A stretch of DNA of 20,869 bases from BJGO01 sp039810885. GTDB taxonomy: Bacteria; Bacteroidota; Bacteroidia; Chitinophagales; UBA10324. Positions 5,937 to 14,195 of this stretch are shown piece by piece. The position numbers and the translations under genes were made by a program. Position 1 is the first letter of the stretch; every line of letters begins with the position of its first letter. The notes under the pieces were generated by a model, which ran no database searches, was not told where the DNA came from, and worked only from the letters and a program-made list of their open reading frames with translations. Location of the stretch: positions 1-20,869 of the forward strand of contig JBDHXV010000044.1 in the NCBI GenBank assembly GCA_039810885.1, given 5' to 3'.

Positions 5937-6524
5937 ATGACAACAACAACCCAACTTCCTGTTACTGTATATTCAGAAATGACTCCGAATCCGGAGACGA
6001 TGAAGTTTGTTACCGATAGAATGCTTCTGCCCAATGAAAGCATTGAAATAAATAGTTTACAACAAGCCGACAATTCCCCATTAGCTCAGGCTCTGTTTGG
6101 TTTTCCATTTGTTAAGGGTCTATTCATCATGAATAATTTTATAACCGTCCTTAAAGAACGCAGCGCCGATTGGTATGAAATAGTGCCCCCGTTGCGCGAG
6201 TTTATCAAACTATATTTAGATGAAGATAAGCCGGTATTTAATCCGGGGTTTCGCGTTACTGTTGCCGGAAATGCTCCGCACGCATCTGATGATGACATAG
6301 TGCTTCAGGTGAAAGAGGCTTTGGATAAGTATGTAAAGCCTGCTGTAGAAATGGATGGCGGAGCTATTCATTTTAAATCGTATCACGATGGTATCGTTAC
6401 TGTTACTCTGAAGGGGGCCTGCAGCGGTTGCCCTTCTTCAAATCTTACATTAAAGTCCGGTATTGAAAATCTGTTAAAACGCATGATTCCTGAAATTAAG
6501 GAAGTTATTGCACAATCTGCTTAA
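5937..6524 (+). CDS. Nfu-type iron-sulfur cluster carrier (Nfu N-domain plus NifU C-domain)
   Basis: The protein receives Fe-S clusters from the SUF/ISC machinery and hands them to apo-enzymes. Residues about 9-95 form the Nfu N-terminal domain (SEMTPNPETMKFV, 13-25; FGFPFVKGLF, 54-63). Residues about 118-193 form the NifU C-terminal domain with PAVEMDGG (135-142) and the cluster-binding CxxC motif ACSGCPSS, Cys162 and Cys165. The domain order resembles eukaryotic NFU1 rather than E. coli NfuA, whose N-domain is of A-type descent. Length 195 is normal for Bacteroidota. It ends convergently with the glycosylase gene, the two overlapping by 4 bp at their stop codons. Confidence 0.9.
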   Translation: MTTTTQLPVTVYSEMTPNPETMKFVTDRMLLPNESIEINSLQQADNSPLAQALFGFPFVKGLFIMNNFITVLKERSADWYEIVPPLREFIKLYLDEDKPVFNPGFRVTVAGNAPHASDDDIVLQVKEALDKYVKPAVEMDGGAIHFKSYHDGIVTVTLKGACSGCPSSNLTLKSGIENLLKRMIPEIKEVIAQSA

Positions 6525-7114
6525 TACCGGCTTACGTAAGGATTATTCTTGCAGTAGAAACGATATTTCCACTTTGCGTGAGCGCCAGCATACTCTACAC
6601 CTATGCGTGTTGCGGCCACAATTTGCTTGTTTGAAAACCGTACTCCCCTATCTTCTATAAATACTACGTTGCCTGAAAGACTAGCTGCATTTAACGATTT
6701 ATCTATACCCAAGGCTTTTGAGACTAAGGCCGGCCCGGCAGTGCAGCGGGTTATACTCTGTTTGTTCAAGCGGCGCAGCATTTCATTAACGCCGTCTGTC
6801 GGCTCTATAGCTCTGATTAAGATAGCGTGCGGGATTTCCGCCTCATTAACTACAATATTTGTGAGATAGTGCATTCCATAACACAAGTACACATAGAGTA
6901 TTCCGCCTTTCTTGTACATAACTTCCGTTCTGCGCGTTCTGCGATGATTGTATGCATGAGACGCTTTGTCTATTTCCCCGTGATAGGCTTCTGTTTCCAC
7001 TATCATTCCGGCGGTATTGATTCCATTTAGATGTGTTACCAAAAACTTTCCCAGCAAATCGCGACTCAGCGCAACAACATCTTGATGGAGGTAATAAGAA
7101 GAGTGTAGTTTCAT
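6521..7114 (-). CDS. 3-methyladenine DNA glycosylase, AAG/MPG family
   Basis: This enzyme excises alkylated and deaminated purines in base-excision repair (EC 3.2.2.21). It is a full-length 197-residue protein. Aligned by eye with human AAG, the catalytic Glu125 corresponds to Glu42 in IVETEAYHG, Tyr127 to Tyr44, His136 to His53 and Tyr159 to Tyr76 in LYVYLCYGMHY, so all key residues are present. The C-terminal RIGVEYAG...WKYRFY strand is also typical. The gene is transcribed alone, convergent with the Nfu-type gene and divergent from the methyltransferase; no clear promoter match is seen in the 67-bp gap. Confidence 0.93.
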   Translation of the reverse strand: MKLHSSYYLHQDVVALSRDLLGKFLVTHLNGINTAGMIVETEAYHGEIDKASHAYNHRRTRRTEVMYKKGGILYVYLCYGMHYLTNIVVNEAEIPHAILIRAIEPTDGVNEMLRRLNKQSITRCTAGPALVSKALGIDKSLNAASLSGNVVFIEDRGVRFSNKQIVAATRIGVEYAGAHAKWKYRFYCKNNPYVSRY

Positions 7115-7181
7115 TATGCGTAAAACTTATTGTTTGAAAAAATAATCGTTATCCATTTAACACAAGTAATTTGCCGCTGCA

Positions 7182-7883
7182 ATGCCCAACTTATTTCTCG
7201 TACCTGTACCGCTTAGCGAATCTGCGATGGATATTTATTCAATACAATATCCAATATTAAATTCGATAAGAATATTTATTGTAGAATCTGCTCGGGATGC
7301 GCGGCGAAATTTACGCCGCATCGGATTCCAAGGTGTTTTTGATGATTGCCTATTTTATGAATGGGATAAGCATCAGTCGCCTAACAATGATATCCAACTT
7401 TGGCTGAAACATTGTCAGGTTGAAGATGTTGCCTTACTTAGCGATGCCGGGTGCCCCGCCGTTGCAGATCCGGGCAGCGATGTTGTTGCTGCAGCACATC
7501 AACTGCATATTCAGGTTATACCACTTGTCGGTCCTTCATCGCTTCTGTTAGCTCTTATGAGTAGTGGATTTAATGGACAGTCTTTTGCTTTTAATGGTTA
7601 TTTGCCTGTAGAAAGGAAAGCCCGAAAAGAAAAGTTAAGGTTACTTGAACAACATTCCTATACGCATCAACAAACACAACTTTTTATTGAAACCCCCTAC
7701 AGAAATCAGATATTACTTCAAGATATGTTAAGTTGTTTGCATCAATCGACCCGATTGTGTGTAGCTCTGGATCTTACATCCAATAAACAAAGTATTATTA
7801 CTAATACCGTGAAGATATGGACTCAAAGCAAAATTATTTTAGAAAAAAGGCCTGCTGTGTTTTTATTTCTAAGACAACTGTGA
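7182..7883 (+). CDS. Divergent RsmI-like tetrapyrrole-methylase-fold SAM methyltransferase
   Basis: The fold is recognised from LLSDAGCPAVADPG (85-98) and PLVGPSSLLLALMSSG (114-129), which match the SDAGTP...DPG and PGPS motifs of RsmI (16S rRNA C1402 2'-O-methyltransferase), and from FNGYLP (137-142). At 233 residues it lacks the C-terminal domain of the roughly 286-residue E. coli RsmI. The N-terminal PTPIGNL motif is replaced by PVPLSES, and the AEDTR motif by VESAR. Bacteroidota often carry such a short paralogue in addition to true RsmI, so the substrate should not be assumed. It ends 4 bp before the acyltransferase, indicating one transcript. Confidence 0.75.
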   Translation: MPNLFLVPVPLSESAMDIYSIQYPILNSIRIFIVESARDARRNLRRIGFQGVFDDCLFYEWDKHQSPNNDIQLWLKHCQVEDVALLSDAGCPAVADPGSDVVAAAHQLHIQVIPLVGPSSLLLALMSSGFNGQSFAFNGYLPVERKARKEKLRLLEQHSYTHQQTQLFIETPYRNQILLQDMLSCLHQSTRLCVALDLTSNKQSIITNTVKIWTQSKIILEKRPAVFLFLRQL

Positions 7884-7887
7884 CAAG

Positions 7888-8979
7888 ATGAGAAAGTCTG
7901 AATATTTGCCCCATTTAGATGCTTTAAGGTTTTGGGCATTTATTGCCGTATTTCTCGCACACAGTATGCACAATCCCTTTGGAGCTTCTCATGGAATTAT
8001 TATTTGGCAAGAGATTAAAGATTTTTTACAGGTGGGGGTACTTGGAGTTAATTTCTTTTTTGTGTTGAGTGGATTCCTAATTACTCGACTTTTACTTTAT
8101 GAGCGGGAGCAATGCGGGCATATTCACTTGTTTAAATTTTACATACGACGTTCTTTGCGAATATGGCCATTATATTTTCTAATCCTATTGGCTGTAGCCT
8201 TTGTTTATTTTATACGAGCTTCCGATACAAACACACAATGGTGGTATTATATCTTTTTTCTTGGCAATTTTCACATCATTAATATTGGGGCGCCGCAATC
8301 TCCTGCTTTAGCAAACTTGTGGACGTTAGGCGCCGAGGAGCAGTTCTATTTGCTGTGGCCCTTATTATTGTTACTTGTCGGTAGAAGAAGTGTTCCCTAC
8401 TTAATCGGATTTGTTGTAGGCACTTCTCTTTTATTCCGATATTATTATTTATCGCAAGCACCCAATCTGTACTTTCACCCACTCAGCATCTGTGGAGATT
8501 TTGCAATTGGTGCGTTAGGAGCTTCGTTAAGCCTGTATTACCCTCAAACGTGTGAAAAGCTTTTTTCTAAATCAGCGTTATCCCGATTTTTAATATATAT
8601 CACTTTAACGATATGTTTAATTTTTTATCGCTCTCTGTTTTCATTTTCATGGACTATAATCATAGAACGACTTATTTTTTCGTTGCTCTTTACCTCTGTT
8701 TTATTAGACCAGATTTACTCGAATCAACGTTTATTTAAGACCGGTAATTCATCAACGATAAACTATCTCGGGAAAATTTCTTATGGGCTGTATATGTATC
8801 ACGCATTTGCTCTGCAGACAAGTTATCATTTATTGTTACCCAAGGATTTAATCAACTATCCTCTCGTCTATATGCTCGTTTACCCTTGTTTGGCACTATG
8901 TATCACCGTTATTCTATCTGTATTTAGCTATGAATTATTAGAGAGTCGCTTTTTAAACTTAAAAAAGCATTTCTATTAA
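7888..8979 (+). CDS. Acyltransferase-3 (OafA/YrhL-type) membrane protein
   Basis: This 363-residue, roughly ten-helix integral membrane protein transfers acyl (often acetyl) groups to extracytoplasmic glycans. The family signature is complete: YLPHLDALR with Arg14 and, ten residues later, His25 in FLAHS (the R/K-X10-H motif); FFFVLSGFLIT (56-66); RRSLRIWPLYF (87-97); and LWTLGAEEQFYLLWP (144-158). There is no SGNH esterase domain at the C-terminus. The ATG is 4 bp after the methyltransferase stop. No glycan-synthesis genes are nearby, so the target (O-antigen, peptidoglycan, exopolysaccharide) cannot be assigned. Confidence 0.9.
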   Translation: MRKSEYLPHLDALRFWAFIAVFLAHSMHNPFGASHGIIIWQEIKDFLQVGVLGVNFFFVLSGFLITRLLLYEREQCGHIHLFKFYIRRSLRIWPLYFLILLAVAFVYFIRASDTNTQWWYYIFFLGNFHIINIGAPQSPALANLWTLGAEEQFYLLWPLLLLLVGRRSVPYLIGFVVGTSLLFRYYYLSQAPNLYFHPLSICGDFAIGALGASLSLYYPQTCEKLFSKSALSRFLIYITLTICLIFYRSLFSFSWTIIIERLIFSLLFTSVLLDQIYSNQRLFKTGNSSTINYLGKISYGLYMYHAFALQTSYHLLLPKDLINYPLVYMLVYPCLALCITVILSVFSYELLESRFLNLKKHFY

Positions 8980-9044
8980 CCTTGTTCCGTTTTTTATATA
9001 ATACCTTACGTATGTTATATTTCGGGCAAATTAAAGCCTGATAT

Positions 9045-10001
9045 ATGAGTACTATTCCTGTTGTGAACCTTGCCGATTTCAATCACGGAGATACCGAAAA
9101 GAAAAATAAGTTTGTGAAGGATCTTGGTGATGCCTACCACAATATTGGCTTTGTTGCTGTAAAAAATCATGGTATCAACGATAAGTTGATTGATGAATTA
9201 TATCGTGAGGTTAAAGCATTCTTCTCCTTACCCGAACCGATTAAACTTAAATATCAAAAGTTAGAACTCGCCGGCCAGCGCGGCTATACCTCTTATGGCA
9301 GAGAACATGCGAAGGGCAGCAACTCAGGTGATTTAAAAGAGTTCTGGCAGTTTGGACAAATGGTAATGGATAATGATCCGATCAAAGAAGAGTATCCAAA
9401 AAATATTTGGGTTGATGAGGTGCCCGGGTTTAATGAAGTCTGCATTCAAGCTTACCGCGCTTTTGAAGTTGCGGGCACACACTTGTTACGAGCTATAGCT
9501 CTTTACCTTAAGCTTCCGGAAAATTATTTCGATGGCAAAGTACATAACGGTAATTCCATTTTGCGAGCACTGCACTATCCGCCAATTACCGGCGACCCGC
9601 AATCTGCATTGCGTGCAGAACAACATGAAGATATTAACCTTATTACGTTATTGGTTGGAGCATCGGCCGATGGGTTAGAAATTCTAACCCGACAAAATGA
9701 TTGGCTCCCCGTTACGACACTTCCCGGTCAAATCGTTGTGAATGTCGGCGATATGCTGCAACGTCTGACCAATGATGTGCTCCGTTCTACAACACATCGT
9801 GTTGTGAACCCGCCACAAGAATTGTGGGGAACCTCACGTTATTCTATTCCATTTTTTTTACATCCCCGCTCAGAAGTTCGTTTAGATTGCTTGCCTTCGT
9901 GTGTAAACTTCGATAATGCTCGTAAGTACGAGAACATTTCTGCAGGTGAATATTTAGATGAACGTTTAATTGAAATAGGATTGAAAAAAGCCAAGACGTA
10001 A
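9045..10001 (+). CDS. Isopenicillin-N-synthase-like Fe(II)/2-oxoglutarate dioxygenase
   Basis: This 318-residue non-haem iron oxygenase has an N-terminal DIOX_N region (IPVVNLADF, then FVAVKNHGI at 36-44) and a C-terminal 2OG-Fe(II) double-stranded beta-helix. The iron triad is visible: His194 and Asp196 in EQHEDINLITLL, and His251 in RSTTHRVVNP. Arg265-x-Ser267 in SRYSIPFF is the 2-oxoglutarate-binding pair, favouring a 2OG-dependent enzyme over true isopenicillin N synthase. The substrate is unknown; family members hydroxylate many small molecules. Upstream, TATATTTC (9016-9023) is one base off the -7 consensus. The stop shares a base with the chrA start (TAATG), so the two are translationally coupled. 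Confidence 0.87.
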   Translation: MSTIPVVNLADFNHGDTEKKNKFVKDLGDAYHNIGFVAVKNHGINDKLIDELYREVKAFFSLPEPIKLKYQKLELAGQRGYTSYGREHAKGSNSGDLKEFWQFGQMVMDNDPIKEEYPKNIWVDEVPGFNEVCIQAYRAFEVAGTHLLRAIALYLKLPENYFDGKVHNGNSILRALHYPPITGDPQSALRAEQHEDINLITLLVGASADGLEILTRQNDWLPVTTLPGQIVVNVGDMLQRLTNDVLRSTTHRVVNPPQELWGTSRYSIPFFLHPRSEVRLDCLPSCVNFDNARKYENISAGEYLDERLIEIGLKKAKT

Positions 10002-11200
10002 TGCGTTCGCGCAACATTCTTTTTTTAAAAGATATATTCACCATAGGGTTCACAGCATTCGGCGGGGCACAAGCACACATCCCCGTAATGCAAAACATAT
10101 TAGTAAAAAAGAGGAATTATTTAAGTAACGAGGAATTACTTGAAATATATTCCCTTACTCAGCTCCTTCCCGGCCCATCTTCTACGCAAACCATAATAGG
10201 AATAGCATTAAAACGTGGGGGCATCCTATTGGCATTGTTATCTTTGATCATGTGGGTTCTTCCTGCAGCTTTTTTGATGTCTTTGCTTGCCGTAATGTTT
10301 TATGGCTTTCAGCGCTATGCCGATTTCCCATCTGAATTATTTCGCTTTGTGCAGCCTGTTGCAATAGGAATTGTCGCTTCTGCCGGTTTTGATCTGAGCA
10401 AGCGATATGTTAAAGCTCGATGGAATATTTTTTTGATCTTTTTTTCATTGTTAACGACTACTCTTATTGATGGGCCCTGGGTCTTTCCGCTGGTGCTCAT
10501 CGTTGGCGGAGTTGTATCTAACTTTTATGGTAAAGAAATGACTCCACCCGATTCGACGAAAATATTAACATTAAAATGGCGGCAATCTTCTCTCAGCATT
10601 GCCCTATTTATTGTCTTGTTCATCTCTGCAGCACTTCTTGGTGCAGTTACCGGATTCAAGCCTTTCGTATTGTTTGAGAATTTTTATCGCTTCGGATCTA
10701 TCACTTTTGGCGGGGGGTATGTGTTAACGCCGATGATGTTTGAACAATTCGTAAAGCACCGACACTACTTGACCGGAGAAGAATTTCTTACAGGCTATGC
10801 TATTAGTCAAGCAATGCCGGGACCATCCTTTGCTTTTGCCTCATTTACCGGTGGAATGGCTTTGCATGCCTTGGGGTATGACTATACCCTAATAGGTTGC
10901 TTGCTCGCTACTACAGCCATTTTCCTGCCGGGCTTTCTAATGATGGTGTTTGTATTTCCTTATTGGGAGTTTTTTAAACAGTATCTTGTCATACAGCGGG
11001 CTATGATTGGAATACAAGCTGTTGCTGCGGGGATTATTCTGGGTGCTGCCGTTATCTTATACCTAAATATGAATTATCATATTTATAATCCCCTAATTGT
11101 TCTGTTCTCCTTTTTACTTCTTCGATTGACTCCTCTACGTTCTCCACATCTCATTGTCGGAGCTTTATTCATCGGAGCCGTTGTTATGCAATTGAATTAG
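10001..11200 (+). CDS. chrA: Chromate transporter, two-domain ChrA (CHR family)
   Basis: This 399-residue integral membrane protein is built of two homologous CHR domains. The first shows FGGAQAHIPVM (20-30) and LLPGPSSTQ (55-63); the second shows FGGGYVLTPMM (236-246) and AMPGPSFAFASFTGG (271-285). CHR proteins export chromate using the proton-motive force, though many homologues have not been tested and may carry other oxyanions such as sulfate. The start codon overlaps the dioxygenase stop, and no chrB-type regulator is present. The gene ends convergently, 3 bp from the end of the NHL lipoprotein gene. Confidence 0.92.
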   Translation: MRSRNILFLKDIFTIGFTAFGGAQAHIPVMQNILVKKRNYLSNEELLEIYSLTQLLPGPSSTQTIIGIALKRGGILLALLSLIMWVLPAAFLMSLLAVMFYGFQRYADFPSELFRFVQPVAIGIVASAGFDLSKRYVKARWNIFLIFFSLLTTTLIDGPWVFPLVLIVGGVVSNFYGKEMTPPDSTKILTLKWRQSSLSIALFIVLFISAALLGAVTGFKPFVLFENFYRFGSITFGGGYVLTPMMFEQFVKHRHYLTGEEFLTGYAISQAMPGPSFAFASFTGGMALHALGYDYTLIGCLLATTAIFLPGFLMMVFVFPYWEFFKQYLVIQRAMIGIQAVAAGIILGAAVILYLNMNYHIYNPLIVLFSFLLLRLTPLRSPHLIVGALFIGAVVMQLN

Positions 11201-11203
11201 TTG

Positions 11204-12424
11204 TTATTCCACATCCGTGCTCAGCTTGAAACGGCATATTCTGCCGTTTCCTTTATCCGCCACGTAAATTACCTTTCGAAAATAACATACTCCGCTAGGT
11301 TCATTAAATTGAAATGGACCACTGCCCTCTCCGCCAAACGATGCGATGACTTGTTTCGTAATGCCGCTGTTTGCAGGCGGATTAACTCCTTCAGCACCTG
11401 TAGAAGTAAACTGATATAAGGAGTCTTTTCCACTATCTACAATGAAGATATAGCCTGTATTATCCGGTGCTATGTACACATCTTGAGGAATGGAAAACCG
11501 GAAAGGTTGATATAAGAACCTATCTGCTTTAGTGAAGTCGAAGGCCGCAAGGTTGCTGTTTTCGCTAAAGATCAACCCCCCATCAGGGTCAACGGTTTGC
11601 TTGATCCATAGCGCTGCAAACTGTGCCTGTGGCGAGTTTTGAAGAATAATAAAGTCTTTTGACTTATTAACCCCGCTCAGACTCTGCGGTGGACCTGTAA
11701 ACGTAGCAATCGAAGACACGTTTAAACATGATTTCAGGCTTGAAGTTATCGGGGTCAATCCAGCACTGTATCCGGTATTAGCTCCGGTCTTATCATAAAT
11801 AAGAATTGTGTTATCCGGTCTTGAAGTAGAAGTCATGTCATTAATGGGTCCGGTGCGTGCCAAATAAATTGTATTATCATAGGTGCAAGCAATTCCAGTA
11901 AATTTTACTTGCTCATCTAAACTACCTCGAAATGCGGTACTGTTTCTTGATACGTCGTTGAAAGGGTGAATTAGGGTATCTATAATAATCGGGGTTCCGG
12001 CAGTGCTTGCATTTGCAATTTTATAGACTGCAGCAAGGTTAAAAGAAACTCCTGAGATCGTTTTATTTACACGCCCCACCACATAGGTATTTAACATTCG
12101 ATCTTGTGTGATATCTGTTGCCCCAAGTATGTTAATGGTGCGATATAATGTTCCTTTTTGATCTAAGATGTTAACTCCATTATCATCAATTACATACACC
12201 ATTTCATCATAGCCTACAAATACATCAATGGGGTTGCTGAAGCCCTGCCAATAAGGCATTACGGGTAAATACCCTACTTGATTGGGATATAAGTTAGGAT
12301 CAATATTCCCTTGTGTAAAAATTTGTGTTACAGTCTTATCATCTTTCTTTCCTAATAACATGTCGCAACTATTCAGCAACAGTATTGAAGCCAAGAGCAA
12401 AAAAGATAACCTGCTATTTTTCAT
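11204..12424 (-). CDS. NHL/beta-propeller-type surface lipoprotein
   Basis: This 406-residue protein has a lipoprotein signal peptide ending LLLNSC, with Cys20 as the lipidated residue. Propeller-like repeats are visible: GFSNPIDVFVGYDEMVYVID (61-80), FSIPQDVYIAP...FIVDSGKDSLYQF (310-339) and FNEPSGVCYFRKVIYVAD (373-390), each with the pattern 'F-x-x-P-x-x-V ... V-x-D' of NHL blades. It probably sits on the outer membrane and binds a protein or glycan partner; no catalytic motif is seen. Its ATG is 2 bp after the stop of the PorV/PorQ-like barrel, a spacing that suggests the two products work as a pair. Confidence 0.78.
   Translation of the reverse strand: MKNSRLSFLLLASILLLNSCDMLLGKKDDKTVTQIFTQGNIDPNLYPNQVGYLPVMPYWQGFSNPIDVFVGYDEMVYVIDDNGVNILDQKGTLYRTINILGATDITQDRMLNTYVVGRVNKTISGVSFNLAAVYKIANASTAGTPIIIDTLIHPFNDVSRNSTAFRGSLDEQVKFTGIACTYDNTIYLARTGPINDMTSTSRPDNTILIYDKTGANTGYSAGLTPITSSLKSCLNVSSIATFTGPPQSLSGVNKSKDFIILQNSPQAQFAALWIKQTVDPDGGLIFSENSNLAAFDFTKADRFLYQPFRFSIPQDVYIAPDNTGYIFIVDSGKDSLYQFTSTGAEGVNPPANSGITKQVIASFGGEGSGPFQFNEPSGVCYFRKVIYVADKGNGRICRFKLSTDVE
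11228..11250 (+). terminator. Hairpin after chrA, inside the convergent gene's 3' end
   Basis: GAAACGGCA and TGCCGTTTC form a perfect 9-bp stem with a 5-nt loop, starting 27 bp after the chrA stop. The T-run after it is short (CCTTTATCC), so it is a weak or rho-assisted terminator at best. The same bases encode residues GNGRICRF of the NHL lipoprotein on the other strand, which is unusual. Confidence 0.4.
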
Positions 12425-12426
12425 AA

Positions 12427-13422
12427 TCAGAATAAACTTACCATTAATCCAAAACGATGAATCGTGCCTAACAAAATTTTATTTTGAAAGCCATAATCAA
12501 TTTGCAGCATTCCAAAGTTTCTTTTAAATCGTAGCCCAAAGCCGAATGAAGGTGCTCCGTGTTCATCTTCAGCAAAGGAATAACCACTGCGAGCAAAAAC
12601 TGTTTTGCGCCATTGATATTCTATCCCCAATGCATAGGTTTCATTATTATCCGTAGGATGATTTAATTGTGCAGCAAGGGTCAACAGATTATTTGTATTC
12701 TTTATGGCATCCCAGGCAAAGCCTATACGAAACACTGCGGGTATCGCAATTTTATCGAACGTAACTACCGTGTCTTGCCCTGACAGCGTTTGCGTTGTGA
12801 TTCGGCCACTGGCATCATTGCTGAATCCGAAATTACTCATCCCCACCGCAAAGCGAGTATTTGCCTTTCCTATATCGTAGCGGAAACCAAAGTCAAGCGC
12901 TCCATTTTGTGCATGTACGCCGGCAAATTGTTCGCGCAGGTATTTTCCTGTGATTCCGAAGCTGAAATTTGTGGTTAAGATTTTCGAGTAGGTTAACGCA
13001 GCCGCCACATCGAATGCACGAAAATTCAAGCCGTTCCCATTTGGTAAAAACTCTGTCGTTACCGGCATTTCGGGAGTTGTGAAATACATAATGGATGCTC
13101 CTATTAGCGTAGCCTTATCGAGGCGATACGCTGCAGATGCAAATGATAATGTACTGGCGGCCGTATAATACGTTTGTGAAATCATTAGATGCACCTTCTG
13201 TGTGTCTAATTTGGTTAACCCTGCCGGGTTCCAATACGTGGCTGATAGATCATCCGTAACGGCCATCATACATCCCGAAAGCCCTGCCCCACGTGCATCC
13301 GGTGTAATTTTCAAAAATTGAAATCCTGTAGTTCCCGTACGTGTGCCTCCAAAAGACGGCAACAATTGAGCTGTAGTCTGAAATGAAATTAGGGTGAATA
13401 AAAACAGTACGGCAAAACGCAT
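12427..13422 (-). CDS. PorV/PorQ-family outer-membrane beta-barrel protein
   Basis: The family is recognised by FLKITPDARGAGLSGCMMAV followed by DDLSATYWNPAGL, the conserved N-terminal block of PorV/PorQ proteins linked to the type IX secretion system; the remainder is alternating beta-strands ending in an aromatic residue (LMVSLF). I start at ATG 13422 (MRFAVLFLFTLISF, signal peptide cut after TTAQ), giving 331 residues. Longer starts are possible (ATG 13437, TTG 13476), but the TTG lies inside a -7 promoter box. PorV shuttles T9SS cargo to the attachment complex; PorQ has related roles. Whether this paralogue serves T9SS is inferred. It is followed at 2 bp by the NHL lipoprotein. Confidence 0.8.
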   Translation of the reverse strand: MRFAVLFLFTLISFQTTAQLLPSFGGTRTGTTGFQFLKITPDARGAGLSGCMMAVTDDLSATYWNPAGLTKLDTQKVHLMISQTYYTAASTLSFASAAYRLDKATLIGASIMYFTTPEMPVTTEFLPNGNGLNFRAFDVAAALTYSKILTTNFSFGITGKYLREQFAGVHAQNGALDFGFRYDIGKANTRFAVGMSNFGFSNDASGRITTQTLSGQDTVVTFDKIAIPAVFRIGFAWDAIKNTNNLLTLAAQLNHPTDNNETYALGIEYQWRKTVFARSGYSFAEDEHGAPSFGFGLRFKRNFGMLQIDYGFQNKILLGTIHRFGLMVSLF

Positions 13423-13473
13423 GGGTGCAAAGTACATAAAATAAGGCGCTCTATATCTGTAATCGCTATTTGG

Positions 13474-13481
13474 CAAAATTA
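13474..13481 (-). promoter_or_regulatory. -7 box before the PorV/PorQ-like gene
   Basis: On the minus strand TAATTTTG fits TAnnTTTG exactly; 19 bp upstream there is TTA instead of TTG. It lies between the msrA stop (13500) and the barrel gene, so the barrel-NHL pair may have its own transcript. Confidence 0.5.
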
Positions 13482-13499
13482 AATACTCTTTGGAGATCG

Positions 13500-14165
13500 T
13501 TAATGACTATCTGCTCGGATTAAATCTTTAAAAATCTTTTCAAACTTTTGCAACTTGGGATGAATCACAAAGCGACAGTATGTCTGATCTCCATTAAGCT
13601 TAAAATAATTGTTATGATATTCCTCTGCAGGGTAAAAAGTCGTTGCCGGACTTATCTCTGTAACTATCGGGTTATCATAAATCTTATGTTCGGTCAACTC
13701 TTTAACAACCTGTATGGCCTGCTGTTTTTGTGCTTCATTAAAATAAAAAATAGCTGAACGGTACTGTGTGCCAACGTCATTACCCTGCTGATTTAACTCA
13801 GTAGGGTCGTGTGTAGCAAAAAATACATGAAGAAGTTGCAAGTACGAAATTGAATCCGAATTGTAAATTAAGCGACAGGCCTCGGCATGGCCGGTACGTC
13901 CACTGCAAACTTCTTTGTACGAAGGGTTGTTAACGACTCCTCCTATATATCCTGATTGCACAGCCTCTACTCCCTTTATGCGTTGAAAGATAGCTTCTGT
14001 GCACCAAAAACATCCCGAAGCGAATATTGCTGTGTCTTTGTTTAAAATTGTATTAGGCAATGTGTTTAAATTGTTTACTGTATTGGTGTGTTGTGTAAAA
14101 GAATGACATGATATTGCAAATAAGGAAGGAAGAACTATTAAGCAAGTAAAAAACCGTTCATTCAT
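13500..14165 (-). CDS. msrA: Peptide methionine (S)-S-oxide reductase, exported
   Basis: MsrA reduces the S-epimer of methionine sulfoxide in proteins. The catalytic motif GCFWCTE is present with nucleophile Cys52 and a second cysteine, Cys55; GYIGG (72-76), TGHAE (91-95) and EEYHNNYF follow as expected. Further cysteines at 87 and 96 are candidate partners. The first 20 residues form a signal sequence (hydrophobic FFTCLIVLPSLFAISC), possibly a lipoprotein signal with Cys20, although Ala at -3 is not ideal. The mature protein should therefore act outside the cytoplasm. At 221 residues its length fits a signal plus the MsrA domain; no MsrB fusion is present. It lies 30 bp after rpiB and is probably in the tatC-rpiB transcript. 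Confidence 0.93.
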   Translation of the reverse strand: MNERFFTCLIVLPSLFAISCHSFTQHTNTVNNLNTLPNTILNKDTAIFASGCFWCTEAIFQRIKGVEAVQSGYIGGVVNNPSYKEVCSGRTGHAEACRLIYNSDSISYLQLLHVFFATHDPTELNQQGNDVGTQYRSAIFYFNEAQKQQAIQVVKELTEHKIYDNPIVTEISPATTFYPAEEYHNNYFKLNGDQTYCRFVIHPKLQKFEKIFKDLIRADSH

Positions 14166-14195
14166 TCTTCAACATTGGATTCCTGTGCAAGTCTT

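Noticed and set aside
7167..7176. TAATTTG before the RsmI-like gene as a promoter -7 box.
   Set aside because: It is one base short of the TAnnTTTG spacing and no TTG lies at a suitable distance upstream.
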